From the NCBI RefSeq assembly GCF_900142075.1, contig NZ_FQZO01000001.1, positions 124,001 through 188,000 on the forward strand: a stretch of DNA of 64,000 nucleotides, written 5' to 3'. The notes below the pieces were generated by a model that saw only the letters and a list, made by a program, of their open reading frames with translations, was not told where the DNA came from and searched no databases. The DNA is from Clostridium amylolyticum (GTDB taxonomy: Bacteria > Bacillota > Clostridia > Clostridiales > Clostridiaceae). A program made the translations under genes and the position numbers. Below, piece by piece: positions 1-7,380 of the stretch. The first letter of the stretch is position 1. Each line of letters opens with the position of its first letter.

Positions 1-213
1 AGTAATTTGGATATTATTGTGTATAACTCAGAACATAGAAACTTTGATTATAAAAAGATAGTATATTTTTGCGGAAAAGTTGGATTATTTAATAGTAAAA
101 CAAAAGGTGAGGTGCTTTTATTAGCAAATGAAATCACAACGGAAATGGAAAAGGCTAAGGACATTACAAGAAGGTATAACATATTAGCATGGGAAAGAGG
201 ATTTTTAAGTTAA
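1..213 (+). CDS. C-terminal fragment of an unrecognised protein (cut by window edge)
   Basis: The reading frame is open from base 1 to the TAA at 211-213, giving at least 70 residues, so the true start lies upstream of the window. A TTG at position 7 exists but has no ribosome binding site that can be judged. The fragment is charged, with no obvious membrane segment, and ends in ITRRYNILAWERGFLS. Its last 25 bases overlap the start of comFC, which suggests translational coupling in one operon. I do not recognise the family. In many Firmicutes a helicase or competence gene precedes comFC, but this tail does not look like one to me. Confidence 0.6.
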   Translation, partial: SNLDIIVYNSEHRNFDYKKIVYFCGKVGLFNSKTKGEVLLLANEITTEMEKAKDITRRYNILAWERGFLS

Positions 214-863
214 TTAAAGGTTATTTTTATTATTTTTTAGAGCTATTGTACCCCTTTGATGATAAATGTCTTTGTTGTGGTGAGCAGGCTGAAAGCTATA
301 TATGTCCTAGATGCTTTAAAGGCATAAGCTTCGTAGATAAAGAATGTTTCACATCATTAGAAGACATAAACATTAGGTGCTATAGCTGCACATACTATTC
401 TCATACTATGAAACAGCTTATATTAAACTTTAAATATAAAAGGGATTTTTTGTGTAGTGATTATTTTACTATTTTAATGAAAAATTATATTATAAATAAT
501 AATATAGAATTTGATATAATAACTTATGTGCCTTCAGATAAAAAAGCACTAAAGAAAAGAGGATTTAATCAAAGTAAGGTGTTAGCAACTAAAATAGCTG
601 AAGTATTAGATAAAAAATGCCTAGATTTATTAGCAAGAAAAAGCGGCGCTTTAGAACAGAAGAGACTATCTAAAGAAGATAGGTGGAATAACTTAAAAGA
701 AAGCTTTTCAGCAAAACCTACAGTAGAAATTAAAGATAAAAAAATACTTATTATCGATGATGTTTTTACCACGGGAGCCACTGCTTATTATTGCGCAAAG
801 GCATTAATTTCTAGTGGAGTAAGTGAAATAATAGTATTGACCTTGGCCAAAAGTAATGTATAA
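189..863 (+). CDS. comFC: ComF family protein (amidophosphoribosyltransferase-like)
   Basis: A 224-residue protein of the ComFC/GntX family, which is linked to DNA uptake and processing in naturally competent bacteria. Near the N-terminus it has paired cysteines (CLCCGEQ then CPRC), typical of the family's zinc ribbon, and another pair (CYSC) around residue 60. The C-terminal half is a type I phosphoribosyltransferase fold, with the PRPP-loop motif ILIIDDVFTTGAT. Length is normal for the family. The ATG at 189 overlaps the preceding gene by 25 bases. It is followed directly by the raiA-type RNA and then hpf, a common Firmicute arrangement. Whether this organism is competent cannot be judged here. 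Confidence 0.9.
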   Translation: MGKRIFKLIKGYFYYFLELLYPFDDKCLCCGEQAESYICPRCFKGISFVDKECFTSLEDINIRCYSCTYYSHTMKQLILNFKYKRDFLCSDYFTILMKNYIINNNIEFDIITYVPSDKKALKKRGFNQSKVLATKIAEVLDKKCLDLLARKSGALEQKRLSKEDRWNNLKESFSAKPTVEIKDKKILIIDDVFTTGATAYYCAKALISSGVSEIIVLTLAKSNV

Positions 864-871
864 TATTACTG

Positions 872-1072
872 TAGCTAGGTTTGTGGTTGAAAGTCGATGC
901 CAGTCGCAGGCAAAACGATCCACGTAAGTTAAACAAAGTTTTAATGATCATGGTGCGGCTTAGAAGTAAGACCTGCCAGTATAAACTGAGAGAGTTAGTA
1001 GTGAGAGGGTAATTCTGGGTAGCAAAAGCTCCAGCAGGCGAGTGTGGGGTCAAAGACCAGGTCAACTAGCTA
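872..1072 (+). ncRNA. raiA-motif structured noncoding RNA
   Basis: This roughly 200-base stretch between comFC and hpf is clearly richer in G and C than its surroundings and holds no good reading frame. Its two ends form a perfect 7-bp closing stem, TAGCTAG at 872-878 with CTAGCTA at 1066-1072, and a strong terminator follows at once. Size, closed-end architecture and position upstream of the ribosome-hibernation gene match the raiA RNA motif known in Firmicutes and Actinobacteria, which has been linked to sporulation and aggregation in Clostridium. The identification rests on context and architecture, not on a covariance-model search. Confidence 0.8.
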
Positions 1073-1074
1073 AT

Positions 1075-1111
1075 AAAAAAAGTTATCAACATTAGTTGAT
1101 AACTTTTTTTA
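1075..1111 (+). terminator. Intrinsic terminator of the raiA-type RNA
   Basis: A perfect 10-bp stem AGTTATCAAC/GTTGATAACT with an ATTA loop is flanked by A and T runs. It ends the RNA just after its closing stem and separates it from hpf. Confidence 0.9.
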
Positions 1112-1251
1112 TTCCTCCACATATTATTATAACCCTTTTCTAATAATATAGCAAAGGGAAGCTGCTAGAGATACTTAATGATATAAAGAGGAAATGATGG
1201 TTAAAATATATTTAATATATTAAATATTCTGTTAATTTGTCCCCTATTGTG

Positions 1252-1280
1252 TTGTTAAGGAAGAATTAAGAAGGTAAAAT
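1252..1280 (+). promoter_or_regulatory. Probable sigma-A-type promoter of hpf
   Basis: TTGTTA at 1252-1257 and TAAAAT at 1275-1280 are separated by 17 bases, about 80 bases before the hpf start. This suggests hpf is transcribed separately from the comFC/raiA-RNA unit. Confidence 0.5.
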
Positions 1281-1360
1281 AAATGTATAAACATCAACTT
1301 TAAAGATATATATTTAATAATAACTAAAATTTCTTTAAAGTTTGGAAGGAGCTGGATTAT

Positions 1361-1894
1361 ATGAAAGTGACAGTAATAGCAAAAAACATTCAATTAACCA
1401 ATGCATTAAAGGAAGCAGTAGAAAAGAAAATTTCAAAGCTTTCAAAATATTTTAATTCTGATGTAGAAGCAAAGGCTACCTTAAGTGTTCAAAAGAACAG
1501 GCAGAAAATTGAGGTTACCATTCCTTTCAACGGTGTTATTCTAAGAGGTGAAGAATCCACTGAAGATATGTATAAATCTATAGATTTAGTTGAAGAAAAG
1601 CTAGAAAGACAAATAAGAAAGCAAAAGACAAAATTGGCTAGAAGGCAAACAGGAGATTCCTTAAGATTCTCAGCCATTGAAAGTCTTAATGGAGATTATT
1701 ATGAAGATGAAGACGCTAAAATAGTTAAAACAAAAAGGTTTACTATTAAACCTATGAATGAAGAGGAAGCACTTTTACAGATGGAACTTTTAGGACATAG
1801 CTTCTTCGTATTTTCTAATGCTGAAACAGGAGATGTAAATGTCCTTTATAAGAGAAAAGATGGAAATTACGGTTTAATTGAACCGGAATACTAA
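1361..1894 (+). CDS. hpf: Ribosome hibernation promoting factor, long form
   Basis: A 177-residue long-form HPF (HPF-long, also called RaiA/YvyD). The N-terminal ~100 residues form the YfiA/S30AE domain that binds the 30S decoding region (MKVTVIAKNIQLTNALKEAV). A linker is followed by a C-terminal dimerisation domain, recognisable by KTKRFTIKPMNEEEALLQME and LYKRKDGNYGLIEPE. The long form drives 100S ribosome dimers in stationary phase. The start follows GGAAGGAG about 8 bases upstream. It is monocistronic, between the raiA-type RNA and secA, with its own likely promoter. The 3' end abuts an inverted-repeat element that carries a terminator. Confidence 0.95.
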   Translation: MKVTVIAKNIQLTNALKEAVEKKISKLSKYFNSDVEAKATLSVQKNRQKIEVTIPFNGVILRGEESTEDMYKSIDLVEEKLERQIRKQKTKLARRQTGDSLRFSAIESLNGDYYEDEDAKIVKTKRFTIKPMNEEEALLQMELLGHSFFVFSNAETGDVNVLYKRKDGNYGLIEPEY

Positions 1895-1896
1895 AT

Positions 1897-2075
1897 AATT
1901 GAGAATTTAGAATTGAGAATTTAAAATGAAGGAAGAAACTCACAGAGTTTCTGTGAATATATTAAAAAAGAAGCTTCCGCTGAAGCTTCTTTTTTTTATA
2001 TATTTGTAAGTTTTTCTGGCTCTTTTTCAGAAAAACTATCCTTCATTCTCAATTTTAAATTCTAAATTCTCAATT
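1897..2075. repeat. Modular inverted-repeat intergenic element, copy 1
   Basis: The left arm at 1897-1932 begins AATTGAGAATTTAG and ends ATGAAGGA. The right arm at 2039-2075 is close to its reverse complement (TCCTTCATT ... CTCAATT). Between the arms lie three small stem-loops: an AAACTC/GAGTTT hairpin near 1936-1953, a GAAGCTTC-based terminator at 1968-1996, and a GTTTTTCTG/CAGAAAAAC hairpin near 2009-2037. Four related copies occur elsewhere in the window, starting near 13933, 28532, 49185 and 56621. It resembles a MITE or a palindromic intergenic unit and has no coding content. Confidence 0.75.
1968..1996 (+). terminator. Terminator after hpf, inside repeat copy 1
   Basis: GAAGCTTCNGCTGAAGCTTC-type stem followed by a run of eight T residues. 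It lies within the inverted-repeat element and probably ends hpf transcription. Confidence 0.8.
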
Positions 2076-2084
2076 GTTTTTATA

Positions 2085-2114
2085 TTGATATCTTTGATAA
2101 ATAAGTGTTATAAT
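2085..2114 (+). promoter_or_regulatory. Probable sigma-A-type promoter of secA
   Basis: TTGATA at 2085-2090 and a perfect TATAAT at 2109-2114, with 18-base spacing, about 40 bases before the secA ATG and just after the repeat element. Confidence 0.6.
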
Positions 2115-2154
2115 CTAAGTTGTATTATTATAACGGAATTGTGAGGATAATAAA

Positions 2155-4665
2155 ATGGGATTATTTGATAAAATTTTTGGAACCTACAGCGAAAGGGAAG
2201 TAAAAAGAATAGTACCTATAGCTGAAAAGATCGAAAGCTATGATAATGAAATGAAAGCTTTAAGTGATGAAGAACTAAGGGCTAAAACCTTTGAATTTAA
2301 GGATAGAATAACTAAAGGTGAGTCTTTAGACCATATATTACCTGAAGCTTTTGCTGTAGTAAGAGAAGCCTCTAGCAGAGTGCTAGGTATTAAACATTAT
2401 AAGGAACAGCTTATAGGAGGAGTGGTTCTTCATCAAGGAAGGATTTCTGAAATGAAGACAGGAGAAGGTAAAACTCTAGTGGCAACACTTCCAGCTTACC
2501 TTAACGCATTAACAGGTAAAGGAGTTCATGTAGTTACAGTGAATGACTACCTAGCTAACAGAGATAGAGAGTGGATGGGTCAAATTTATGAATTCTTAGG
2601 TTTAACCACCGGAGTTATTCTTCATGACCTTAATAACGATGAGCGTAGAGCTGCTTACAATGCTGATATTACTTATGGAACTAACAATGAGTTTGGCTTT
2701 GACTATTTAAGAGATAACATGGTTATCTATAAAGAAGAAATGGTGCAAAGAGAACTTAATTTTGCCATAGTGGATGAGGTGGACTCTATACTTATAGATG
2801 AAGCAAGAACTCCACTTATAATATCTGGAGCTGGAGAAAAGTCTACAGATTTCTATAAGATAGCAGACTTCTTTGTTAAGAGACTATTTAAGGAAAAACA
2901 TTTTACCATAGATGAAAAAGCTAATGCGGTTATGCTTACAGATGAAGGTATAAAGGAAGCAGAACTTGCTTTTGGAGTAGAAAACTATGCAGATGCTGAA
3001 AATATGGAACTGCAGCATTATATAACTCAAGCTTTAAAAGCAAATTATTCCATGAAAAAAGATAAAGACTACATGGTTAAAGATGGAGAAGTAATAATAG
3101 TAGATGAGTTTACCGGAAGACTTATGGAAGGAAGAAGATACTCTGATGGTTTACATCAAGCTATAGAAGCTAAAGAAGGTGTAAAAGTTGAAAGAGAATC
3201 AAAAACCTTAGCTACCATTACTTTCCAAAACTATTTTAGAATGTATGATAAACTTTCTGGTATGACTGGTACTGCTCAAACAGAAGAAATTGAGTTTAGA
3301 GAAATATATGGACTTGATGTAGTGGTTGTGCCTACTCATAAGCCAGTAATGAGAACTGACTACCCAGATGTGGTCTATAAATCATCAAAAGGAAAGTATA
3401 ATGCCATAGTTGAAGATATAGTTGAAACTCATAAAAACGGTCAGCCTATATTGGTGGGTACTACTAGTATAGAAAAGTCAGAAATGATTTCATCATTACT
3501 TAAAAGAAAAGGAGTACCTCATCAAGTACTTAATGCTAAGTATCATGAAAAAGAAGCAGAGATTGTATCCCATGCTGGTGAGTTTGGAATGGTTACAATA
3601 GCAACAAATATGGCAGGTAGAGGTACTGATATAAAGTTAGGTGAAGGTGTAGTAGAAGTCGGAGGACTAAAGATAATAGGTACTGAAAGGCATGAATCAA
3701 GACGTATAGACAATCAGTTAAGAGGACGTTCTGGTCGTCAAGGTGACCCAGGTAGTTCAAGATTCTATATTTCACTAGAAGATGATCTTATGAGAATATT
3801 TGGATCAGATAGGCTACAAGGCATAGTAGATAAACTTGGTTTGCAAGAAGATGAAGCTATAGAAAGCAAGATGGTAACAAAGTCTATTGAAAACGCCCAA
3901 AAGAAAGTGGAAGGAAATAACTTTGATATCAGAAAGACTTTACTTGGTTACGATGACGTAATGAACATGCAGAGAGAAATTATATACAAACAAAGAGCAC
4001 AGGTTCTAAATGGAGAGAATTTAAAAGACCAAATTCAAGAAATGATAGAAGAAGTTATTAAATCAGCTGTGGATTCACATATTAGTGGCGTTGAAGAAAA
4101 CTTCCAAGAGGACCTAAAGAACCTATTAAGCTATATTGAAGATTTATATCTTCCACATGGAAGTATAACTTTAAATGAACTTTCAGACTTATCCAATGAT
4201 GAGATTAAGAGTAAATTCATTAACTTCAGCCATAAATTATATAATGAAAAAGAAGAAGAATTCGGGGAAGAACAAATGAGAGAAATTGAGAGAGTAGTTC
4301 TTCTTAGAGTTGTAGATTCTAAATGGATGGATCATATAGATAATATGGATCATTTAAAACAAGGTATAGGACTTAGAGCATATAAGCAGCAGGATCCTGT
4401 TCAAGCATATCAGTTTGAAGGTAGTGCTATGTTTGATGAAATGATATACAATATCAAAGTAGACACAGTTAAATTCTTATACCATGTTAAAATTGAAAGT
4501 GTACCTGAAAGAGAAAAAGTTGTAGAAGAAACTTATACTAATTCCACTGATGACTCAGTTAAAAAACAACCTATTAAAAAAGAAGAAAAAATTGGTAGGA
4601 ATGATCCATGCCCTTGTGGTAGCGGTAAAAAATATAAGAATTGTTGTGGTAGAGAAGTAGTATAA
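2155..4665 (+). CDS. secA: Preprotein translocase ATPase SecA
   Basis: At 836 residues this is a full-length SecA, the motor that pushes preproteins through SecYEG. The Walker A motif MKTGEGKT starts at residue 100. The DEAD-type Walker B is in VDEVDSILIDEARTPL, followed by the preprotein-crosslinking region, the second helicase domain (MAGRGTDIKLG, then QLRGRSGRQGDPGSS) and the helical scaffold region. The C-terminus keeps the zinc-binding tail CPCGSGKKYKNCC, which contacts SecB or ribosomes in other species. The ATG at 2155 follows a GTGAGGATAA ribosome binding site. prfB follows downstream, as in many Firmicutes. Confidence 0.98.
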   Translation: MGLFDKIFGTYSEREVKRIVPIAEKIESYDNEMKALSDEELRAKTFEFKDRITKGESLDHILPEAFAVVREASSRVLGIKHYKEQLIGGVVLHQGRISEMKTGEGKTLVATLPAYLNALTGKGVHVVTVNDYLANRDREWMGQIYEFLGLTTGVILHDLNNDERRAAYNADITYGTNNEFGFDYLRDNMVIYKEEMVQRELNFAIVDEVDSILIDEARTPLIISGAGEKSTDFYKIADFFVKRLFKEKHFTIDEKANAVMLTDEGIKEAELAFGVENYADAENMELQHYITQALKANYSMKKDKDYMVKDGEVIIVDEFTGRLMEGRRYSDGLHQAIEAKEGVKVERESKTLATITFQNYFRMYDKLSGMTGTAQTEEIEFREIYGLDVVVVPTHKPVMRTDYPDVVYKSSKGKYNAIVEDIVETHKNGQPILVGTTSIEKSEMISSLLKRKGVPHQVLNAKYHEKEAEIVSHAGEFGMVTIATNMAGRGTDIKLGEGVVEVGGLKIIGTERHESRRIDNQLRGRSGRQGDPGSSRFYISLEDDLMRIFGSDRLQGIVDKLGLQEDEAIESKMVTKSIENAQKKVEGNNFDIRKTLLGYDDVMNMQREIIYKQRAQVLNGENLKDQIQEMIEEVIKSAVDSHISGVEENFQEDLKNLLSYIEDLYLPHGSITLNELSDLSNDEIKSKFINFSHKLYNEKEEEFGEEQMREIERVVLLRVVDSKWMDHIDNMDHLKQGIGLRAYKQQDPVQAYQFEGSAMFDEMIYNIKVDTVKFLYHVKIESVPEREKVVEETYTNSTDDSVKKQPIKKEEKIGRNDPCPCGSGKKYKNCCGREVV

Positions 4666-4672
4666 TATTATA

Positions 4673-4722
4673 AAGATAGGTTTATGCCATAGGTATAAAT
4701 CTATCTTGTTCTTTTAAGTTTT
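4673..4722 (+). terminator. Probable terminator or attenuator between secA and prfB
   Basis: An imperfect hairpin with arms AAGATAGGTTTAT and ATAAATCTATCTT, followed by the T-rich TGTTCTTTT. It probably limits read-through from secA into prfB. Confidence 0.6.
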
Positions 4723-4744
4723 AAAATAAATAAGGGGTGATTAG

Positions 4745-5864
4745 ATGCTGTTAGAACTAGACAATGCATTAAACAGTATTAAAGAACTAAAAGAAACTTT
4801 AAATGAAATGAGTGTTTCACTTTGACCCAGAAACTCTAAACAAGAAAATTGCTGAACTAGAAAATAAGATGCAGGAACCTGATTTTTGGGAAAATCCATC
4901 TAAAGCTCAAGAAATTACTCAAGAAGCTAAAAGAATGAAGGATAAGTTAGAAAAGTATCATAACTTAAATGAAAAATTAGAAGATAACCAAGTTCTTCTT
5001 CAATTATTAGAACAAGATGATGAAGAGTCTTTAAAAGAAATAATTAAAGAGATAAAAGTATTATCTGAAGAGGTTGAAAGCTTTAGAATCGAAACTTTAT
5101 TATCAGGTCAGTATGATAAAAACAATGCTATACTTACCCTTCATGCAGGTGTGGGAGGTACTGATGCCCAGGATTGGACTGAAATGCTACTTAGACTTTA
5201 TACTAGATGGTGTGAGAGAAAAAAATATTCTATAGAAACTATTGATTTCCTTTCTGCTGATGATGCGGGGATAAAGGGTGTTACTCTTAAGATAAAAGGA
5301 GATTACGCTTATGGATATTTAAAAGCTGAAAAAGGAATTCACAGGCTTGTTAGAATTTCACCTTTTAATGCTAATGGAAAAAGGCAAACTTCTTTTGCCT
5401 CCGTAGAAGCAACTCCAGAATTAACTCAAAGCCAAGATATTGAAATAAATCCAGTAGATTTAAAAATAGATACCTATAGGTCTGGTGGAGCCGGTGGTCA
5501 GCATGTTAATAAAACCGAATCGGCCATTAGAATAACACATTTACCTACAGGTATAGTGGTCCAATGTCAAAATGAAAGAAGCCAGCACAGTAATAGGGAA
5601 ACTGCTATGGCAATGTTAAAGTCTAAGTTAATAGAACTTAAGGAAAGAGCCCATAAGGAAAAAATCGAAGACCTTACTGGTGAGCTAAAAGATATGGGAT
5701 GGGGAAGTCAGATAAGATCGTACGTGTTTCATCCATATACATTAGTAAAGGATCATAGAACCAACGCTGAAACAGGTAATGTGGATGGGGTTATGGATGG
5801 AGATATAGATATGTTTATTGCTGAGTATCTTAAGAAGAGCAGTAATGGTACTATATCTATATAA
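4745..5864 (+). CDS. prfB: Peptide chain release factor 2, expressed by programmed +1 frameshift
   Basis: Translation starts at the ATG at 4745 (after AGGGGTGATTAG), runs 26 codons and meets an in-frame UGA in the slippery context CTT TGA C at 4820-4826. A +1 shift (skipping T4823) enters the main frame and gives about 372 residues. RF2 recognises UGA and UAA, so the shift autoregulates its own synthesis. Class I release-factor features are clear: the SPF tripeptide in HRLVRISPFNANGKRQ, which reads the stop codon, and the peptidyl-hydrolase motif GGQ in RSGGAGGQHVNKTESA. A reading frame that begins only at 4812 would miss the true N-terminus. Confidence 0.96.
4817..4826 (+). promoter_or_regulatory. 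prfB: RF2 programmed frameshift site
   Basis: TCA CTT TGA C: the P-site CTT codon can re-pair on TTT when the UGA in the A site is read slowly, the conserved mechanism of prfB autoregulation. The stop is at 4823-4825, and the long frame resumes at GAC, 4824. The upstream Shine-Dalgarno-like spacer element is weak here. Confidence 0.92.
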
Positions 5865-5871
5865 AATAAAG

Positions 5872-5909
5872 AGGATTTATCACTTATATCATAAGTGATA
5901 AATCCTTTA
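5872..5909. terminator. Bidirectional terminator between prfB and the M28 peptidase gene
   Basis: A perfect 15-bp stem AGGATTTATCACTTA/TAAGTGATAAATCCT with a 5-base loop. It has T-rich ends on both strands and serves the two convergent genes. Confidence 0.85.
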
Positions 5910-5912
5910 ATT

Positions 5913-7241
5913 TTAATCAGCTTTCAAATAAAAAATGGTAAGTAAAAATGAAAATAGTAAAGAAATAATTAATCCGGGATAATTATAATAAATATATAGG
6001 TTTTCCTTATAACTTTCTTTAATGAGTACTTTAGAGAAAGCACTAAAGGTATCTTTTATGGAGGAGATGCCTATAAAGTCACTTTTATCCCTGGTACTAT
6101 GAATCCTTTCTAAATCCTCTTGGCAAAAGGTTACCGCTTCAATACCCATTTTTCTAAAGTACTCATGATCGCTGGAGTCCTCGTAACTATGGTTATAAGA
6201 TATATTTCTATCTCTAAAGGATTGAGATAAATTCTTTATTAAGTTTGTAGCTTCACTATCATTTTTACCGCCCATTAGGCTTAAAGGTATGGACTTATCG
6301 CTTCCTATCATATCAAAGTTGTATATTTTTGAGTTTTTTATATCATTATAATTCCTATCAACAAAAGCTTTAGATCCTAAACAACCAAATTCTTCTGCAT
6401 TAAAGGCTACAAAAATAATGTCTTTATCAGAGGATCCTAACTTACTTACATATCTTGATAGTTCCATTAAGAATGCCGTACCAGAGGCATTATCTAAGGC
6501 CCCATTATATATATTTCCTAAACTATCTGAACCTATGTGATCAAAGTGAGCAGTTATTATTATAGAAGGTTTATGGCTGTATATACCTTTATGCAATGCG
6601 GTGATGTTATCTACTTCTGTCTTTTGTATTTCATAGGGTATACTTAAATTAATTTTATTGTCTTTATTTAATTCAAGTAAAATATCCTTATAAGTACTTG
6701 CTGCTATCATTATATACATATCCAAAGCAGAGTTAGCTATAAAGGAACTTCTAAAGTTAAAATCTTCGTTTTTAGGTACAAATAATACTATTTTACTGTT
6801 ATCAGTTTTTACTAATATAGAGGATTCAGTAATATTAGTATCCTTAATGGAAAATTTTATCCTGTTAGTTCTAAAATTTATAAAGTCCTCTTTATATTGC
6901 AATCCATATTTATAAGTTTTTATTATATTGTTATCTTTAGAAAGAACTTCAAGGGTAGGAGTTGTACTGTTTAATTTAGGATAATCTACCTGGAAAGACT
7001 GATGGAAGCTATCTTTATAGGGGATTAAATTAGAATTTATAAAAGATTCTTTTATAAATTCCCCAGCTATGTTGTTTTCAAAGCTGCCAGCAAGTCTTCC
7101 TTTTAAATTATCTGAAGATAAGAAGTTTATATCATTTATAATTCTTTGGGTGTCAAAACTAATTAATTTTATATAATAGGAAAAAAACAGATTAAGTGAT
7201 AATAAAAAACATACTAAAAGATATTTTATCGTAATTCTCAT
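5913..7241 (-). CDS. Membrane-anchored M28-family metallopeptidase
   Basis: A 442-residue protein with an N-terminal hydrophobic segment (residues ~5-25) and a second one at the C-terminus (PGLIISLLFSFLLTIFYL), so the catalytic domain probably lies outside the membrane. The co-catalytic zinc-peptidase signature of family M28 is present in order: HFDHIG, GALDNASGTA, NAEEFGCLGS, FDMIGSD and SSDHEYF. Family members are aminopeptidases or carboxypeptidases; the substrate is unknown. The ATG at 7241 (reading leftward) follows GAGGG at good spacing and is preferred over the ATG at 7253. It is transcribed divergently from tex and stands alone. Confidence 0.88.
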   Translation of the reverse strand: MRITIKYLLVCFLLSLNLFFSYYIKLISFDTQRIINDINFLSSDNLKGRLAGSFENNIAGEFIKESFINSNLIPYKDSFHQSFQVDYPKLNSTTPTLEVLSKDNNIIKTYKYGLQYKEDFINFRTNRIKFSIKDTNITESSILVKTDNSKIVLFVPKNEDFNFRSSFIANSALDMYIMIAASTYKDILLELNKDNKINLSIPYEIQKTEVDNITALHKGIYSHKPSIIITAHFDHIGSDSLGNIYNGALDNASGTAFLMELSRYVSKLGSSDKDIIFVAFNAEEFGCLGSKAFVDRNYNDIKNSKIYNFDMIGSDKSIPLSLMGGKNDSEATNLIKNLSQSFRDRNISYNHSYEDSSDHEYFRKMGIEAVTFCQEDLERIHSTRDKSDFIGISSIKDTFSAFSKVLIKESYKENLYIYYNYPGLIISLLFSFLLTIFYLKAD

Positions 7242-7380
7242 ATTTACCCTCATTAAATAATTTATATAGATACTTATGAATTAATAATACTATATATTAC
7301 ATGCATAAAATACCAATTACTTGAAAATCATTGTGAAAAACTATATAATAAATAATTGTACTAGGATAAAGGAGGCTTTT

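Noticed and set aside
811..1065. An 84-codon minus-strand frame over the raiA-type RNA
   Set aside because: There is no binding site and no family. The region is better explained as structured RNA with closing stem and terminator on the plus strand.
4812..5864. prfB beginning at 4812
   Set aside because: That frame starts just before the CTT TGA site without a binding site. The real start is ATG 4745 with a +1 frameshift.
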